Positions 23,601 through 35,939 of a DNA stretch of 64,000 bases are shown here, one piece after another; within the stretch, counting starts at the first letter, position 1, and every line of letters begins with the position of its first letter. The notes under the pieces were generated by a model. The model made no database searches. It saw only the letters and a list, made by a program, of their open reading frames with translations, and had not been told where the DNA came from. Location of the stretch: NCBI RefSeq assembly GCF_000002235.5, contig NW_022145611.1, positions 2,036,754 to 2,100,753 on the forward strand, given 5' to 3'. Both the position numbers and the translations under genes were made by a program. This stretch comes from Strongylocentrotus purpuratus (lineage: Eukaryota; Echinodermata; Echinoidea; Camarodonta; Strongylocentrotidae).

Positions 23601-26578
23601 CATGGGGCTTACTACCTCTAGCTACCCAGGCCATTCGGGACCAGTGTTCGGTGGTCAAAGGTCGCTTCATTGGAGATCCATCGCATGAGTATGAACACAT
23701 AGAGATCCAAAAGTTAGGAGAGGGAGAAGATGCCACAGAGGAAGAAAACACGGTAAGAGTAACACATCAGAACTGCCCCATTTCCTTAGACAAATGTCGT
23801 TGTACCATATCAATTACAAATTATCCCTTCTCAGTAATTTTTCACTTCATTATAGTATCATGTGAAAGAAATTTAAAATACATTGATTTTCTTATGATTT
23901 CATTTCCATTTTAAAACAATATGAAAGCAAGTACAGAGACATAACAAGAGCACTGAATCATAACATGAAATGGTTGGATACCCTTTAGAAAAAAATGCTT
24001 GTGGGCAGGGTTCCAGTTTTTTACAAAATATTAATTAACAATTTTTCATGGAATCAGAATGTTTTTAACAAAATTATAAAAACAACAAATTGATATGTAC
24101 ATGTTTTAAGTTAAAGTCACAGATTATAAATTAATTGAAGTTGTTGGTACATCACTTAATTGGTACCTCAGCAAGAAATGAACAGAGACATATGAACAAA
24201 CATTATTAGAAAAACCTAGGATTTGACCTGATTAATGGTCCATTCAGGGCAGGTAACATACAAAGCTACTGTTACTTTAAAACTAGCTTTTAAAAATTAC
24301 CATGGTAGTTATACAGATTAGGTAACCATGTAATGTGATGAATGTTATGAAATACTGCAAAATAGTAAATATAATTTGTTTCTTTAAGTTTTATTGAATA
24401 AAAGAATATTGAGATAAGTAACCTTTTAAAGATAAACAATCAGAGGTAATCCAGACAAATCCTAATTCATATCCTGACACTATCAAGATAATTGGGACCC
24501 CCCCCCCCCCCCTCCACCAACCACATAGGATATTATTTAAGTTGCTGGAACATACATTGTAGTATCTAATGGGCATAAATCAGGTATACTAGCTCCTGGC
24601 CTACCTCAACCACACCACCAAAGTGGTAGACAGAGAAGAGTTTGGGTTTCCCATTGTGTGTTTTTGTTTCATTGCATTTATAAATAACAAATGAAGAGGT
24701 CACTGCTAATTATGTAGAAATGTTATTCTGAAGAAACCTGAACTGTGTTGATTTACGAAATTCATTAAGTTGGTTTTCAGTCGTTTCATATTTTTCAAAG
24801 AGATACAACAAAAACAGAGCCGACCTCGATAGCAAAATATTGTACAGACCGTCCTTGTGATTTAATATCAGAAATTAGAGGAGCGTATATTTTTTATTTA
24901 TATTCATGAGTCTTCTGTATATTTGTTTCAAAGGGCACCGATAATTCCAGAATCAGTAGTATCTTAAGATTTTGCCAAAACACACAAATATCAGGAATCC
25001 GATTTGTCTGGGTGCATTCAACTGGCACTGTAAATACACCTAGCTTTATTCATGGTTGGGTTGGATTTCCTTTTTTCAGGAATTTCCTGTAGGGTTCTTC
25101 CTAATGTATATGAACAGTGTGGGGAAAGAGCTCTTATCAAATGGTTTACTTATTTGCTTTCATCTATCTTGGTCTTGTAAAGATTATGATCAAAGAAGAG
25201 GATCGTCTTGCAGCAGTGATCGCTAAGATTGATGAGGAGGTAGCTGTCGTTCCTAGAGGAGCGTACGTCAGGACACCTCATGGACTAGTTCTCAAGAATC
25301 GTAGCTTTGAAGGTGAGGTTTAATTTTCTACATGTAATGATAACCTTTAAGTTGTAGTAATACAAACTTCATTTCAGTGGAAGCTGGTAAAATCCATGGT
25401 GAAGTATATATTCTGCAGAAAGTTGGTTGATCAAACTTTCTGAGAATCAGATACTCTGCTTGATCTACTGCATTTTCTTCTTTTGTTAACTTTGCCTAGC
25501 TAACAGTAATACATTACTCTAAATATATTATGGAGAGTATATGATATTACAAGTCCTCTAAAAAGAAAAGACCATCCTGAGATTTTTGAAAAATTGAAAT
25601 TTTAGTCATTTTGTGTGTTTGGAACAAATGGGAAAGTTGTCCACTAGATCACAGAAACATTATTGATTCAGCAAATTTGAAGAGCCCGTACCTATAGTGA
25701 TTGCGACTTTCAAAAATTATAACTTCCTCATTTTTTGTTTGATTTCATTCAAACTTTCACTGGTATGCTTCTCTGATTTTTCTGCTCACTTCTAGAGAAT
25801 TTTGCAATCAAGGTTGGCTTTCCCTTTAAGATTGTTGCTTATTTATTTTGTATCATGTGTAGGCCTGTCTGTAACTGAATCAGGGAAGCTTCACAACTAC
25901 TTCCACTTCCGAGAACCAGTACGGCTAAATGAGAAGACTCTCCTGGAGAAGGCTGACCTTGATAAATCAATAGACTTCCTAGATCCGATTCATGAAGACA
26001 TCCCAAGGGGTAAGTCTGTCTCTCATTATTGCCTATTTCAAGGATGATTTAATAGTAATTAATTTAAATAATTAGTTTGTATGAGTGCATTGGTAAATAT
26101 GCATTGCACGTGGTTAAATTACAATTGGATAAGGAACACGACTTGTCAAGTTGATAATCTGGCTCATTGTGACTGAGCCAAGAGCATGCAGTGCATATTA
26201 CTGATGCATGAGCTTCAAGACATGAATCATTTGTTTTATGAAATGGGTCTACAATATGAGTATATATTAAAGGTCAACAAATAAGCAACAAATCTATTTG
26301 ACTTCAGTTTCGATTTATTTGACGACTGAATGTTCTTGTTCCTAAGGCATAAAACACAAAACCACCCAGTTCCTTCAGGCAATGTGTTCATGTAAATCAC
26401 GTTTCTATTTCCAGGCGGTTCGTGGTCCTTGGACTTTGTGCGTGGTGGTGGACTGGTGACCATTCGTAGTCTCCTTTGGCCTGGGATGAACTTCTACCAT
26501 GTCCCACAGTCAAGAAAGTTTGGTTATATCTACATTGGTACTGGAGAACAGAACAAGGACCTCCCTTTCATGCTTTAA
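20687..26578 (+). CDS. RSPH9: Radial spoke head protein 9 homolog, five exons, complete
   Basis: Exons: 20687-20913, 23587-23752, 25183-25312, 25863-26009 and 26415-26578, all with AG/GT borders. They join in frame to 834 bases, 277 aa, close to the vertebrate length of about 276. Diagnostic stretches in order are FNRVFFWGKISGIKGDYFIA, VVKGRFIGDPSHEYEH, AVVPRGAYVRTP, NYFHFREPVRL, TLLEKADLDKSIDFLD, GYIYIGTGEQNKDLPFML. RSPH9 sits in the radial spoke head of motile 9+2 cilia and flagella, with RSPH1 and RSPH4A, and transmits central-pair signals to dynein. The start is the first ATG of the conserved N-terminus. There is one extra glycine at the exon 4/5 junction (PRGGSW) relative to the human PKGSW. 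Intron 1 (2.7 kb) carries an inverted-repeat element; intron 3 (25313-25862) carries a fragment of the TTAA foldback family. Confidence 0.96.
22959..23473 (-). mobile_element. ATGTCC-ended inverted-repeat element, copy 2 (in RSPH9 intron 1)
   Basis: The reverse complement aligns from end to end with 19441-20069, sharing TTCACAGATAGGACATA, AGTCAGTCACTCAATA and GAACTTCCCTcAAAA. It ends 113 bases before RSPH9 exon 2 and differs by several indels, so it is an old insertion. Confidence 0.65.
25640..25825. mobile_element. Right-end fragment of the TTAA foldback family (in RSPH9 intron 3)
   Basis: It matches the right arms of 13200-13743 and 39735-40133: CAAACTTTCACTGGTATGC, TTTCTGCTC, GGTTGGCTTTCCCT, followed by TTAA at 25826-25829. 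The left end is not clear. It stops 37 bases before RSPH9 exon 4. Confidence 0.55.
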
Positions 26579-28066
26579 GTTATATTTTATAAGCATTTTT
26601 TTAACAGGAAGAAAGTCAGACAACTGAGCAAAAGAGAAATATAAATATTCCATGTTCTTAATCAACCATATACTACAATTAGAGCTCTATATGATATATG
26701 CAGCAATGTGATAAGATATATCAAAGAGAGCCCTGATTGTAGTGAATGGTTTATATTCATGAATATTTGTGTTGCATGGAAGCTAGGATAACTGCATTAG
26801 GTGTGATAGAAACAGATGGAAGTAAAATTTTATCAAGATTCCATGGAGAATTCAGTTTCTCAGGCAGCCAGAAACATCGGGAGATAATTATATATACTTT
26901 GAAAAAAATGCCTTCCTTGTTCAATAATATACCTGTATCGATCTTGAAAAAAAAAATGTTAAAGCTCATACTGTTTGAGGTATTACATGTGTTATTACTC
27001 TGTCAACGAAAAACTCCCTTTGACATGGTAAGGTACAGAAGCTAATTAGAAAGAAAGGTGTTTAATATATCTTCATTCTTTATTCCTGCAAGAACTTCAA
27101 CAAAGTTATTTACATATTTTGCAAAAATAACTTGCACACTATGAACCTGGTTGCAAGTTATCTGTTTTTCATTCAACCGATATTTAACAAAAAATACTTT
27201 TAAAGTTCATGGGAGGTGTTAGATCTTGAATATCATTTTGCAGTATACCATGATTATCTAAATCCCTCATCTATTGTGTAAATATGTAAATATACTGGAT
27301 ATTACAGATATGTTTATTCTCACAACGTCAAATGCTTGTCATCATATCGGCATTTTAATTTGTAGTATCTTATCAAATCATTCCTTCAAGTGCTATGACA
27401 TTAAGCCATTTAAAAATAATACTATTAATATTTCCAAGCTTAAACTTTCCCAAAACTTATTGTTGGTCACTTTCATGGCAAAACACTTTTGCAAATTAAA
27501 AAAAAAAATTGATAATTTCAATACATTCTTGTCAGAATATTGTGAACTTGTGAATCTGTGACCATTCAGAAGTCCTAGTTTTACATTTGACCTATATTGA
27601 TGATCTCGGTCAAAGGTAAAATACATTGTATTCTATTTAACCATTTGAGCCGCAGTACCTGCGCACTACTGTGAACATTTTGCTATGTTTTTAAACGCAT
27701 ACATACTACATGCATCATTAAAAATGTTGCTGTGGAAAAATGTTTATGTCCAATTTATGTTGGAATACAAAATTAGCCCTTGCTTTTAATCTGAATTGTA
27801 CAGAGCGGGTTATCATTAAAATGATATGACTGAAATTGTGGGTTGCAAGAAAGTGTACATGAATGATACATTGCTCACATTCACATTTATGGATAACCTT
27901 GGTTTATTTTCTGTACCAAATCATTATAAGCCTTGTTATATTGAGATTAATGTTCATGTAAACAGGCATCACATCAACAGACTATCCTGCCATCAAATGT
28001 TTGTAGATGATTTCTACATGTTCCCATTGTGCTCTTGAGCCATAGAAAGCTAAACATGTGAATAAA
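26579..28066 (+). other. Probable RSPH9 3' UTR ending at an AATAAA
   Basis: The stretch after the stop codon is AT-rich, free of the repeat families that fill the rest of the window, and reaches an AATAAA at 28061-28066. This is followed by a GT-rich run (GTGCGTGGGTATTGTTTGG), the usual arrangement of a cleavage site. This is an inference; no earlier canonical AATAAA was noticed. Confidence 0.4.
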
Positions 28067-28631
28067 GACCAGGAGAGCATTCATTGCCACACAGTGCGTG
28101 GGTATTGTTTGGTTTAAAACACAGTGTGAACACAGCCAGTTTAAATATACCAAGGATCTAGGCCCTGTAACACAAAGCTTCGTGAATTGATTGATCTATT
28201 GTACATCATGGAAAAAAGAGCAATCAATTGCTAAATTATCTTAGCAAGTATTGCAGGGCCCCCATTTTAGGACAATTAAGTGCTTGATAAAATCTGGAAA
28301 AGGGACAATTTGATTTTTCCCAGTTGCAATTTTCTAAAGACCCATACAAGTATAGGTACATGTATATATACATATTCATAATAAAGTTATAGCAAGGCAC
28401 ATTATTGTTCTTTGTCAAAGTTTTGTACAAATCTTGTTCATTTTGGAGGTATTACATTCCTTTAATAAATTATTCTACCACAAATGTACAATTCATATTT
28501 GTGTTTCTTTATATTGTCTGTTCTTTGATTTACTTCTCCTTTATTGTCGGGGGGGGGGGGGGAGGGTTGCAAAGGAAAGTCGACAGGGTATTTGCTGCTT
28601 GCATACTGTATGATTCAATCTTGCCATATAT

Positions 28632-29830
28632 TGATTGAATTGAATTGAATTTCTTTATTGTCATGCACAAAATAAAATGAAGGCATGAAAATCGTCTTAC
28701 GGCTCACATTTGTATAAAATATAACAATACATTAACATGTCATAGACAATAACTACAAATAACATAAATAACATAACAATGTAATATAATTTAACCTTTC
28801 TGTTGAGAGCCAGGGGAATTTTTTGATTATTTGTACTCCCCTGGCTCCCAACAGACAAAACTAACTAAAATAAATTGCAGAAAATTTACATGACAACAAT
28901 CAATGTCATATAACATATAAATAGAACAAGTCACAGCAAAGATCTAAAATCAATTATTCATCAATTGTTAAAAATTCCAGATAAAAACTGTTTATTTTGG
29001 GTAGCAGACATAAACTAAATGTACATCATACTGGATGGCATAGAGGAAAGACAAGAGAGAGAACGAGAGAGAGAAAGGAGAAGGGAGAGAGAGAGAGGAA
29101 CACAGTGTGAGATGATGCATATACCATTTCATTCAAAACATTGCTTTGTAATAGACATTATTTATATTGCACCTGTGCTTAGTACTGTTACATAATTATG
29201 AACCACTGCTATACATGCCAAGAAGTACAAATACAACTGTATGCTGTACACGTACATATAGATGGTAGATACACTCGGAGTCGGCTATTTAGGGTAGACT
29301 GCCTTGGTCTGAGTTGGATCTGCTCTATTTCTTGAATCGGCATATTGTGGTCTGAAGGCAGATTTTGAAATGAAAGTGATACATTAGAAATACGTTTTGT
29401 ACTTGATTTGTAGATTATCTTTGATGTAACATCCGAAAAAATTATATATTTTTTGAAAAAAACAGAATTCAAGAATTAAGTCGATACCATATTTGTTGTA
29501 TTATTAACAAATCCTCTGTTTTTAAACCAGAGTTTTCAAAATATTTATGTGGCTTCAAATTACCATCACTATCCACGATATGGTGAATTTGATAAATAAT
29601 GTTCAGTAACAAGCTCTCATCAACGAAAGTTGTCCCATTATACATAATATATTTGTTATTAAAAATAACTTCGTTACTTTTGTAATACTCATCTTTTTTC
29701 CTAAAGTTGTCCGTATCCAGTAAGAACATATCTTTATATACTTAGGTAATACTAACTTAATGAAATCTGGGTTATAATTGCCAAAACATAAATACATGCT
29801 TCTTCAACTTCTTGAAACACCCATTTCGAC
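28632..29830 (-). pseudogene. LINE remnant: ORF2 C-terminus, 3' UTR and TTCAA tail
   Basis: On the minus strand a decayed frame at about 29820-29290 reads FNNKYIMYNGTTFVDESLL and IHHIVDSDGNLKPHKYF, resembling the C-terminal ORF2 region of L1/Tx1-type LINEs. There are frame breaks near 29470 and 29730. A 3' UTR follows, with a hairpin at 28801-28853 (AGCCAGGGGA pairing with TCCCCTGGCT), then TTTATTGTCATGCAC on the plus strand and a (TTGAA)n tail at 28633-28652. The order of parts and the tail make a 5'-truncated retrocopy likely. Confidence 0.7.
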
Positions 29831-29990
29831 TGAACAAATATAGTTCAAGATTAGACAGCGTAAATTCCTTTAATAAATGAATTTTCCCCATTAGGGTTAG
29901 ATCACGTTGTGTCCACCAGTTTGTGGTGTAAAGGCAACAATGTTATTACAATGTTATTACAATACATCCTTGAAAACAATGTTTTGTGCG

Positions 29991-31728
29991 CAGGCGCGCC
30001 GGAAGCAGTTTTGGACTGGGGGGGGGGGGGGGGCAAACATTCCAGGGGCTCACATTCCAGGGGCAGTGACGTAATGAGAACAAAAGTTCGGAAGGGGGGG
30101 GGGGGCAGACGAAAAATCTGCATCACCACCAGTCTTACACGTTACATGCAGGTCCCGCGGACCGTTTTTCAAAGTGGAGTATTATCGATCAGGTAGAGCG
30201 TAAATTGGCGTGGGGTCCAGAACATGAGCCTCGGCAGGGGGACAAGGGGCTGAGCCTCCGGAAGCTCAGGGGTTTAAGGTATTTAATTACGGTTAGATGA
30301 GCATCCAGTGGCCCTCTGTAAGGCAATTGACGTGTTCCAAGGGGGGATAGCCCCCAGAAACTCAGAAGTTTTAGGTATTTAATTACGGTCAGATGAGCAT
30401 CCAGGGGCCCGCCTTAGGGCCCACTTGGTGGGGTCCAGGGGGCAGTGACCCCGGAAGCTCAGGGGTTTTAGCTATTCAATTACGGTCAGATGAGCATCCA
30501 GGGGCCCGGCTTAGAGCCCTTGTTGGGGTCCAGGGAGCAGAGCCCCTCGAAGCTCGGGGGTTTTAGGTATTTAATTACGGTCTGGTGAGCATCCAGGGGC
30601 CCGCCTTAGGGCCCTTGGTGGGGTCCAGGGGGCAGAGCCCCCGGAAGCTCAGGGGTTTTAGGTTTTTAATTAAGGTCAGATGAGCTTCCAGGGGCCCGCC
30701 TTGGGGCCCTTGGTGGGGTTCCAGGGGGCAGAGCTTCCGGAAGCTCAGGGGTTTTAGATATTTAATTACGGTCAGATGAGCATCCAGGGGCCGCCTTAGA
30801 GCCCTTGTTGGGGTCCAGGGGGCAGAGCCCCTGGAAGCTCGGGGGTTTTAGGTATTTAATTACGGTCATATGAGCAACCAGGGGCCCGCTTTAGGTCCCT
30901 TGGTGGGGTGCGGGGGCGGAGCCCCCGTAAGCTCTGGGGTTTTAAGCATTTAATTACGGTCAGATGAGCATTTTTTATACCCTATTTGTGAAATTGGCAG
31001 GTCACTTATTTTTTTCTCCGTCTTTCTTTCTTTTTCTCTTTAACATACTTTTTTCAAAAAGGAGGTGGGGGGGGGGGGGGCTCGAGCCTAGCCACTTTGC
31101 AGACCATGACATAAAGGCTTCTAAATTAGCGTATATCGCCTGACTGTAATTTGGGAATTACTTATTTTCCAACAAACGCATAAAAAGGTATGATTTACAA
31201 AAAAAATGGAGAAAAAATGCCGGAAAATCATGTCACAACATCAACATTTGTAAATCACTTGTTTCGAATAAGAAATAAATCACCCCCCCCCCCCCCCCCC
31301 ATCAGTACGCCAGCGTTCAGGGGCTCATGTCTTCTCACCCCTATAACAAAAAAACGGACACGCTTTCCCATTCTCACACAATATGTCCACGATATGCGCG
31401 TATCGCTATTATAGAGACCTCCATTGATAAATACCGTATAGGTGGCATGCGCAATGTTTATGAAATTTAATTCCTGTGAACTTTCCTTTTCTTTGAATGG
31501 AATTGTATATGTGATTTAATTCAGGTTTTTATTATTGTTACGTTCTTTTGGATTAAAAATACAAACCATGTTTACTCTTTTACTGTTTTCTTTTTTTTTT
31601 GGGAGGGGGGGGGGGGGCGGTGCGTTTCTTTTTTTTGGGGGGGGGGCAAAATGCGTTCCCCCCCCCCCCCCACTTTTTTGACTGGGGGCAACTGCCCCCT
31701 GCCCCCCCCCCCACTTCCGGCGCCTATG
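29991..31728 (+). mobile_element. hAT-like element with CAGGCGCGCCGGAAG ends
   Basis: The left end CAGGCGCGCCGGAAG opposes the right end CTTCCGGCGCCTATG. The flanks TTTGTGCG (29983-29990) and TTTGTGTG (31729-31736) agree at seven of eight bases. The interior at 30190-31010 holds about eight units of roughly 95 bp, containing GGTCAGATGAGCATCCAGG and GGGGGCAGAGCCCCCGG. Long G and C runs lie near both ends. An internal terminus-like CAGTACGCCAGCG at about 31302 hints at nesting. No transposase. Confidence 0.72.
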
Positions 31729-32284
31729 TTTGTGTGTAATCAATTTTCTTGCTTGTGCCTTGTTTTGTCGTGTTCTTCATCTGTATTTTGAAAAGTCCAG
31801 AAACATAATGGAAAAATAGGACGAAATCTGGTGACAACAAATCTAAGTCGAAAAGAATAGGGAAAAGTAGTAAGAAATAGGTTTAAAAATAGTTATCAAA
31901 CCACCAGTTCCTAGAAATAGAAGGGAAAAAAGGCTGTCATATGCTATTTTCAATCTGTTTTTAATTAAAAAATAGTGTTTAAATAGGGTACATTCACATA
32001 AAAAAAAGGAAATAAATAGTGAAAAATAGCCAAAAAATATATTTTTCCAGAGCTCATTTTGACTAGGGATGCCGCGCTCCACATAAACTAAGTTAACACG
32101 TAAACCAATGGGGATCGCAGGAGGATGGATATTCTCTGTGAGCGGGCTACGAGGGCACAAATTGATGGATATTCCCTGTGAGTGGGGCATGGCTTAAAAT
32201 TACGACTCCAATTTCGACCAATCAGAGGGCTAGATTTCTAAAGTGAGGTATATTATCCTCAGTGGGGTCGGTTAATTTAATGTC

Positions 32285-33025
32285 CTTAAAACCCAACAAC
32301 AACAACAACAAAAGCTCCATCAGTTTACATGAGATACAAGTTAGTGAGATGGGTCTTTAGTTGCTTGGGTCTTCCTTAAATAGACTGTTACTACGTTGGA
32401 ATCTCTCCAATCTTCTGGTATTATATCTCTCTAGAGCTGTAAGACTTCCTGACGATTCCACACAAGGAATGTGCTATGACAAATGACAGCTCCTTGAGTA
32501 CTCGTGGGGGTAATCCCATCAGGACATGGGGCTTTCCTTGGGTCGAGATTGTAATGCAATTTCTTGATACCTGCCGTTGTGATGATGATATCTGGCATGG
32601 TTTCATAAGGCGAGTTGGGAGGTAGCAGATCTGATCAGGTGGGGCTAGCTGGAGTCTCTTTCGTGAACACCGCTTGGAATTGTGCTTTCTCAGTGGGGTC
32701 GGTTAATTTAACTTCCTTCCATCTGAGTTGAGATGTGAGATTCCTCCACTGTCACTCCGGTTATGTTTAATGAAGCTCCAGAATCTCTTCATGGCCCCAT
32801 ATGGTTTTCATTCTCGTCTTTTTCAAAGATCGACTCAAGATATTTCCAGTATTCTTTCCTCATCTCTGATTGGATGTTCCTCTTCAGACATCTGTTGTGC
32901 TCTTTTAAGTCATAGGGGATAAGTCCCGTGGTCTTCAAGAGATTTTTTTTAAATATCTTAATAACCCTGCTTCTTTTCTTGATGAGCTTCCTGCATGATT
33001 CTTGCAGTACGTCACCCATGGTAAG
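32285..33025 (-). pseudogene. LINE reverse-transcriptase region remnant
   Basis: Minus-strand reading gives a linker typical of non-LTR elements (NRCLKRNIQSEMRKEYWKYL). It is followed by ITTAGIKKLHYNLDPRKAPC-PDGI, PRVLKELS and IIPEDWRDSNVV. These are the hallmarks at the start of a LINE reverse transcriptase (KA-x-GPDGI...LLKEL...P.DW...V). There are at least two frame breaks and a stop. The copy is cut at 33026 by an element starting CAGGGGCGTCGCTAG. Confidence 0.75.
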
Positions 33026-33665
33026 CAGGGGCGTCGCTAGACCTTTTTCAGTGGTGGGGGGGGGGAGGTGTAGAGGCCAACGATTACCGACAAAACTAGC
33101 CACCAATTACCGACAAAATGAAATGTCCCAAATATCTACAAATTTAACCATATAAATCCGGGACCGAATGCTAAATTGTTTTTCCAATGGACTATCTATA
33201 GTACTTGCGTATGCGAAAATGGTCTTTTTTCTCGACGACATAGTAAACGAATTATTTCATCAACTTAGTCAGCATCACAGCTATATAAATTAATGCAGAC
33301 GCGGAGCTAGGATCTTATTTTAGGGAGGGCGGTAGTGAGCAAGCGAATCACTTAAAGAGCGCGCTCATTAGGGGGTGTGGGTGATAGGCCTCCCGCGCAA
33401 AGCGCGGAAGCTTAGACGTTTCCTTAGATTATTAGGGAAAGAAGACGATTTATTGTAAAGTTCTCGACTGTTAATCCTTGTCTGAATTCAGTTTCCCCCT
33501 TCCCGCGCGAGGCGCGAAAAGCTAAGACGTTTGATTTAATCATCATAGAAAGAAGACAATTCGCTGCACCGCTTTGGACTCTTATTAAGCCCTATTTATC
33601 TGAATTCACTCCCCCCCCCCCCCCCCCCCCTCTCGCGCGAAGTGCGGAAGCTTTGTCGTTTCCTT
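33026..33665 (+). mobile_element. Composite hAT-like element, CAGGGGCGTCGCTAG left end
   Basis: It begins with CAGGGGCGTCGCTAG and carries a second terminus-like CAGACGCGGAGCTAGG at about 33297. It then has three units of the CCGCGCGAAGCGCGG array. The same order of parts is found at 50202-50995, so this composite has been mobile as a unit. No right terminus is recognisable here. Confidence 0.6.
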
Positions 33666-33711
33666 ATTATTTTTTGTTTTCAATTCATCTTATAATTTGT
33701 TAATTTTGTTA

Positions 33712-33875
33712 AAGGGGCACCAGTCCACAAGATCTTGATCTTTTTTGGTTGCCCCTAACGATATCTTATTTTATACATGTATTTGATTATGTCAATATGT
33801 TTTATTGCATTGTACTATTTTCTTTTATATCGTTGAATAAAGATGAATTGAATTGAAAAATTGAATTGAATTGAT
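33712..33875 (+). mobile_element. LINE 3' end with GAATTGAATT tail
   Basis: A short hairpin (AGGGGCACC pairing with GGTTGCCCCT) is followed by an AT-rich segment, AATAAAGATG and repeated GAATTGAATT. These are the features of a LINE 3' UTR with its microsatellite tail. It is heavily 5'-truncated. Confidence 0.5.
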
Positions 33876-33879
33876 AATA

Positions 33880-34050
33880 AATATCTTCATTAATGAAAGT
33901 ATGGATAGAAAAGGTATATTCCACACTAATTGAGACGTCATGCTTTTCATAAGAATATTCAGGCTTATGTGCATTCATCACTGATTCATCATCATGTTTA
34001 TCAAATACGGCAACCTCCCCTTCATTTATTACATGCCCTTGTACAAACAC
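33880..34050 (-). other. Protein-like open frame of unknown origin
   Basis: The minus strand reads HVINEGEVAVFDKHDDESV and EKHDVSISVEYTFSIHTF without a stop. It looks more protein-like than its surroundings but has no recognised domain and no clear splice sites. It stops where the LINE tail at 33875 begins. It may be a fragment of a transposon protein or a lost exon. Confidence 0.25.
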
Positions 34051-34374
34051 TCACGTGTCCACAAGCATGCGGTGTCACTGACAATTCAGTGTGTGTAACC
34101 ATTTAGTTTGAAAGATAATCTTTCGCGGATCTACATATAAACTCGCCTTGAAAGTACGTCTTTTGTTAAAATGTTTTAATAAGTCAAAAGCAGGTCGCTT
34201 CAGCCGCACGATATGTTCATTATCCCAAAGTAGATTCAACTTTAATCTCACTTATTCTCTCTTTCTACGTCTTTCTTGTCCACCCCTTCTGTTTTTTTTT
34301 TTATTCCTGTTATTTTCAATTTCAATTTATGTGGCCCGTTACCCGGGGCAACGAGCATCTTTTTAAAAACAATT

Positions 34375-34795
34375 GACCGGTAGGCGGGCATGGCTAAAAT
34401 CACGACACCGATTTTTGACCAATCAGATGACTAGATTTATTCAACATAATAAAGAGAGGTATATAATTCTATTGTTCCTTCGACGTAGAATGTTTCCACT
34501 AAGTGAACTTGTGTCATTCAATTGCGTATTGTTTATGTTTAAACTTCAGTGTTTACCTCATGAATGTACGTTAAAAGATTTATTCCGTCAGAACTCACAA
34601 ATTCATGATTATTATATACGTCACAGGGGTCTTATTTATCAGCCTTTTGCAAGAACAAATATCACTCTGACCTCCTTATATATCTCTCGCATTAATGAAT
34701 GGAACAGTTTGCCTGATGATATTTTCAAAAAAATATTACAACCCTTTCTAGGTTTAGAAGGTTAACTAAAACGTACCTACTTGAAAGACTGATAT
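34375..34795 (+). pseudogene. LINE ORF2 C-terminal remnant
   Basis: The frame reads SFNCVLFMFKLQCLPHECT, LFRQNSQIHDYYIRHRGL, INEWNSLPDDI. After a frameshift near 34745 it continues SRFRRLTKTYLLERLI. This is the typical post-RT end of echinoderm and fish non-LTR retrotransposons (FMYK...LP......F..N...H.Y.TR......W N.LP..I). No intact upstream RT remains. Confidence 0.75.
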
Positions 34796-34869
34796 AATTT
34801 TTCTTTGTATCTTAATAATTTTTCATTCTCAATTGGTTTTTGATCACTAAGGACCTACTCATAAGAGTG

Positions 34870-35926
34870 CAGTGGCGTACTGAGCAATTTTTTTTTTTTT
34901 TTTTTTTTTGGGGGGGGGGCGGGGGCTGACAAAAAAATCCGCATTACCCCACTCTTACATGAAGGCCCCGCTGAACGTTTTTCAATGTGGGGTCTAAGGG
35001 CAAAGCTCCAGCGGGGGTCATGAGGCAGAGCCCCCGATTAGACGCATTTTCAGGCACTTCCTGGAGTTATATGACGTAAAATTACTTTCTCCTACCCTCT
35101 CCAAGAGTAGGGATCTTTTGCAATTTGAAAACCACATTTGGCGCATTAATGTCGAAAAAAAAACGAGGCTTTCTGATTGGTTAGAAGTTACAGAAAAGTG
35201 ATCTGTCACGTCGTGAGACATTGTATATGCTTCGTTGCTGCACAATGCCACAAAGACGGTGGTCCGGTACTTCACCAGGAACTAAGTTATTTTAAAGTCC
35301 CCCTCCCCCGCGAAGCGCGGAAGCTTTGACGTTTCAATAAATTACTACTCTTAATCCTTGTCTGAATTCATTTTTGCCCATCCCGCGCTAAGCGCGGAAG
35401 CTTTCACGTTCCATTCAATTATAAGAGAAAGAAGACGTTTTGTTGTATCGTGTTCTTGCCTGAATTCCGTATTCCCCTTCCCGCGCGGAAGCGCGGAAGC
35501 TTTGACATTTCATTAATTTATTAGAGAAAGAAGACGATTCGTTGTATCGTGTCCCGCGCGGAGCGCGGAAGCTTTGATGTTTCATTTAATTATTACTATT
35601 AATACTTGTCTGAAATCGTTTTCGCCCAACTCGCGCGTAGCGTTTTTTACTGTTAATCCTTGCCTGAATTCAGTTTCCCCACTGGGCCCCTTAACGGTAC
35701 ACGTGCAGTGTAACCAGTGTTACATGATGTACATATATGGAACGTTCGTTCGCAAATCTGTGCATGCACAGCCTGAGTGGAGGGTAGCCCTAGCATGTTA
35801 TTTCCTGACATTGCTTGTCGCATTAGCTTCTGGAAAGGATTTGTTACTAGTGTTACCGTTAGTGACCACTATTTTTTTTTTTTTTTTGAGGGGGGGGGGG
35901 CAAGCGCCCCCACCAGTATGCCAGTT
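34870..35926 (+). mobile_element. hAT-like element with CAGTGGCGTACTG end
   Basis: The left end is CAGTGGCGTACTGAG and the right end CACCAGTATGCCAGTT. The flanks TAAGAGTG (34862-34869) and TTAGAGTG (35927-35934) agree at seven of eight bases. A T-run then a G-run follows each end. The interior has about five GCGCGAAGCGCGGAAGCTTT units (35300-35650). No transposase. Confidence 0.65.
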
Positions 35927-35939
35927 TTAGAGTGTATGG

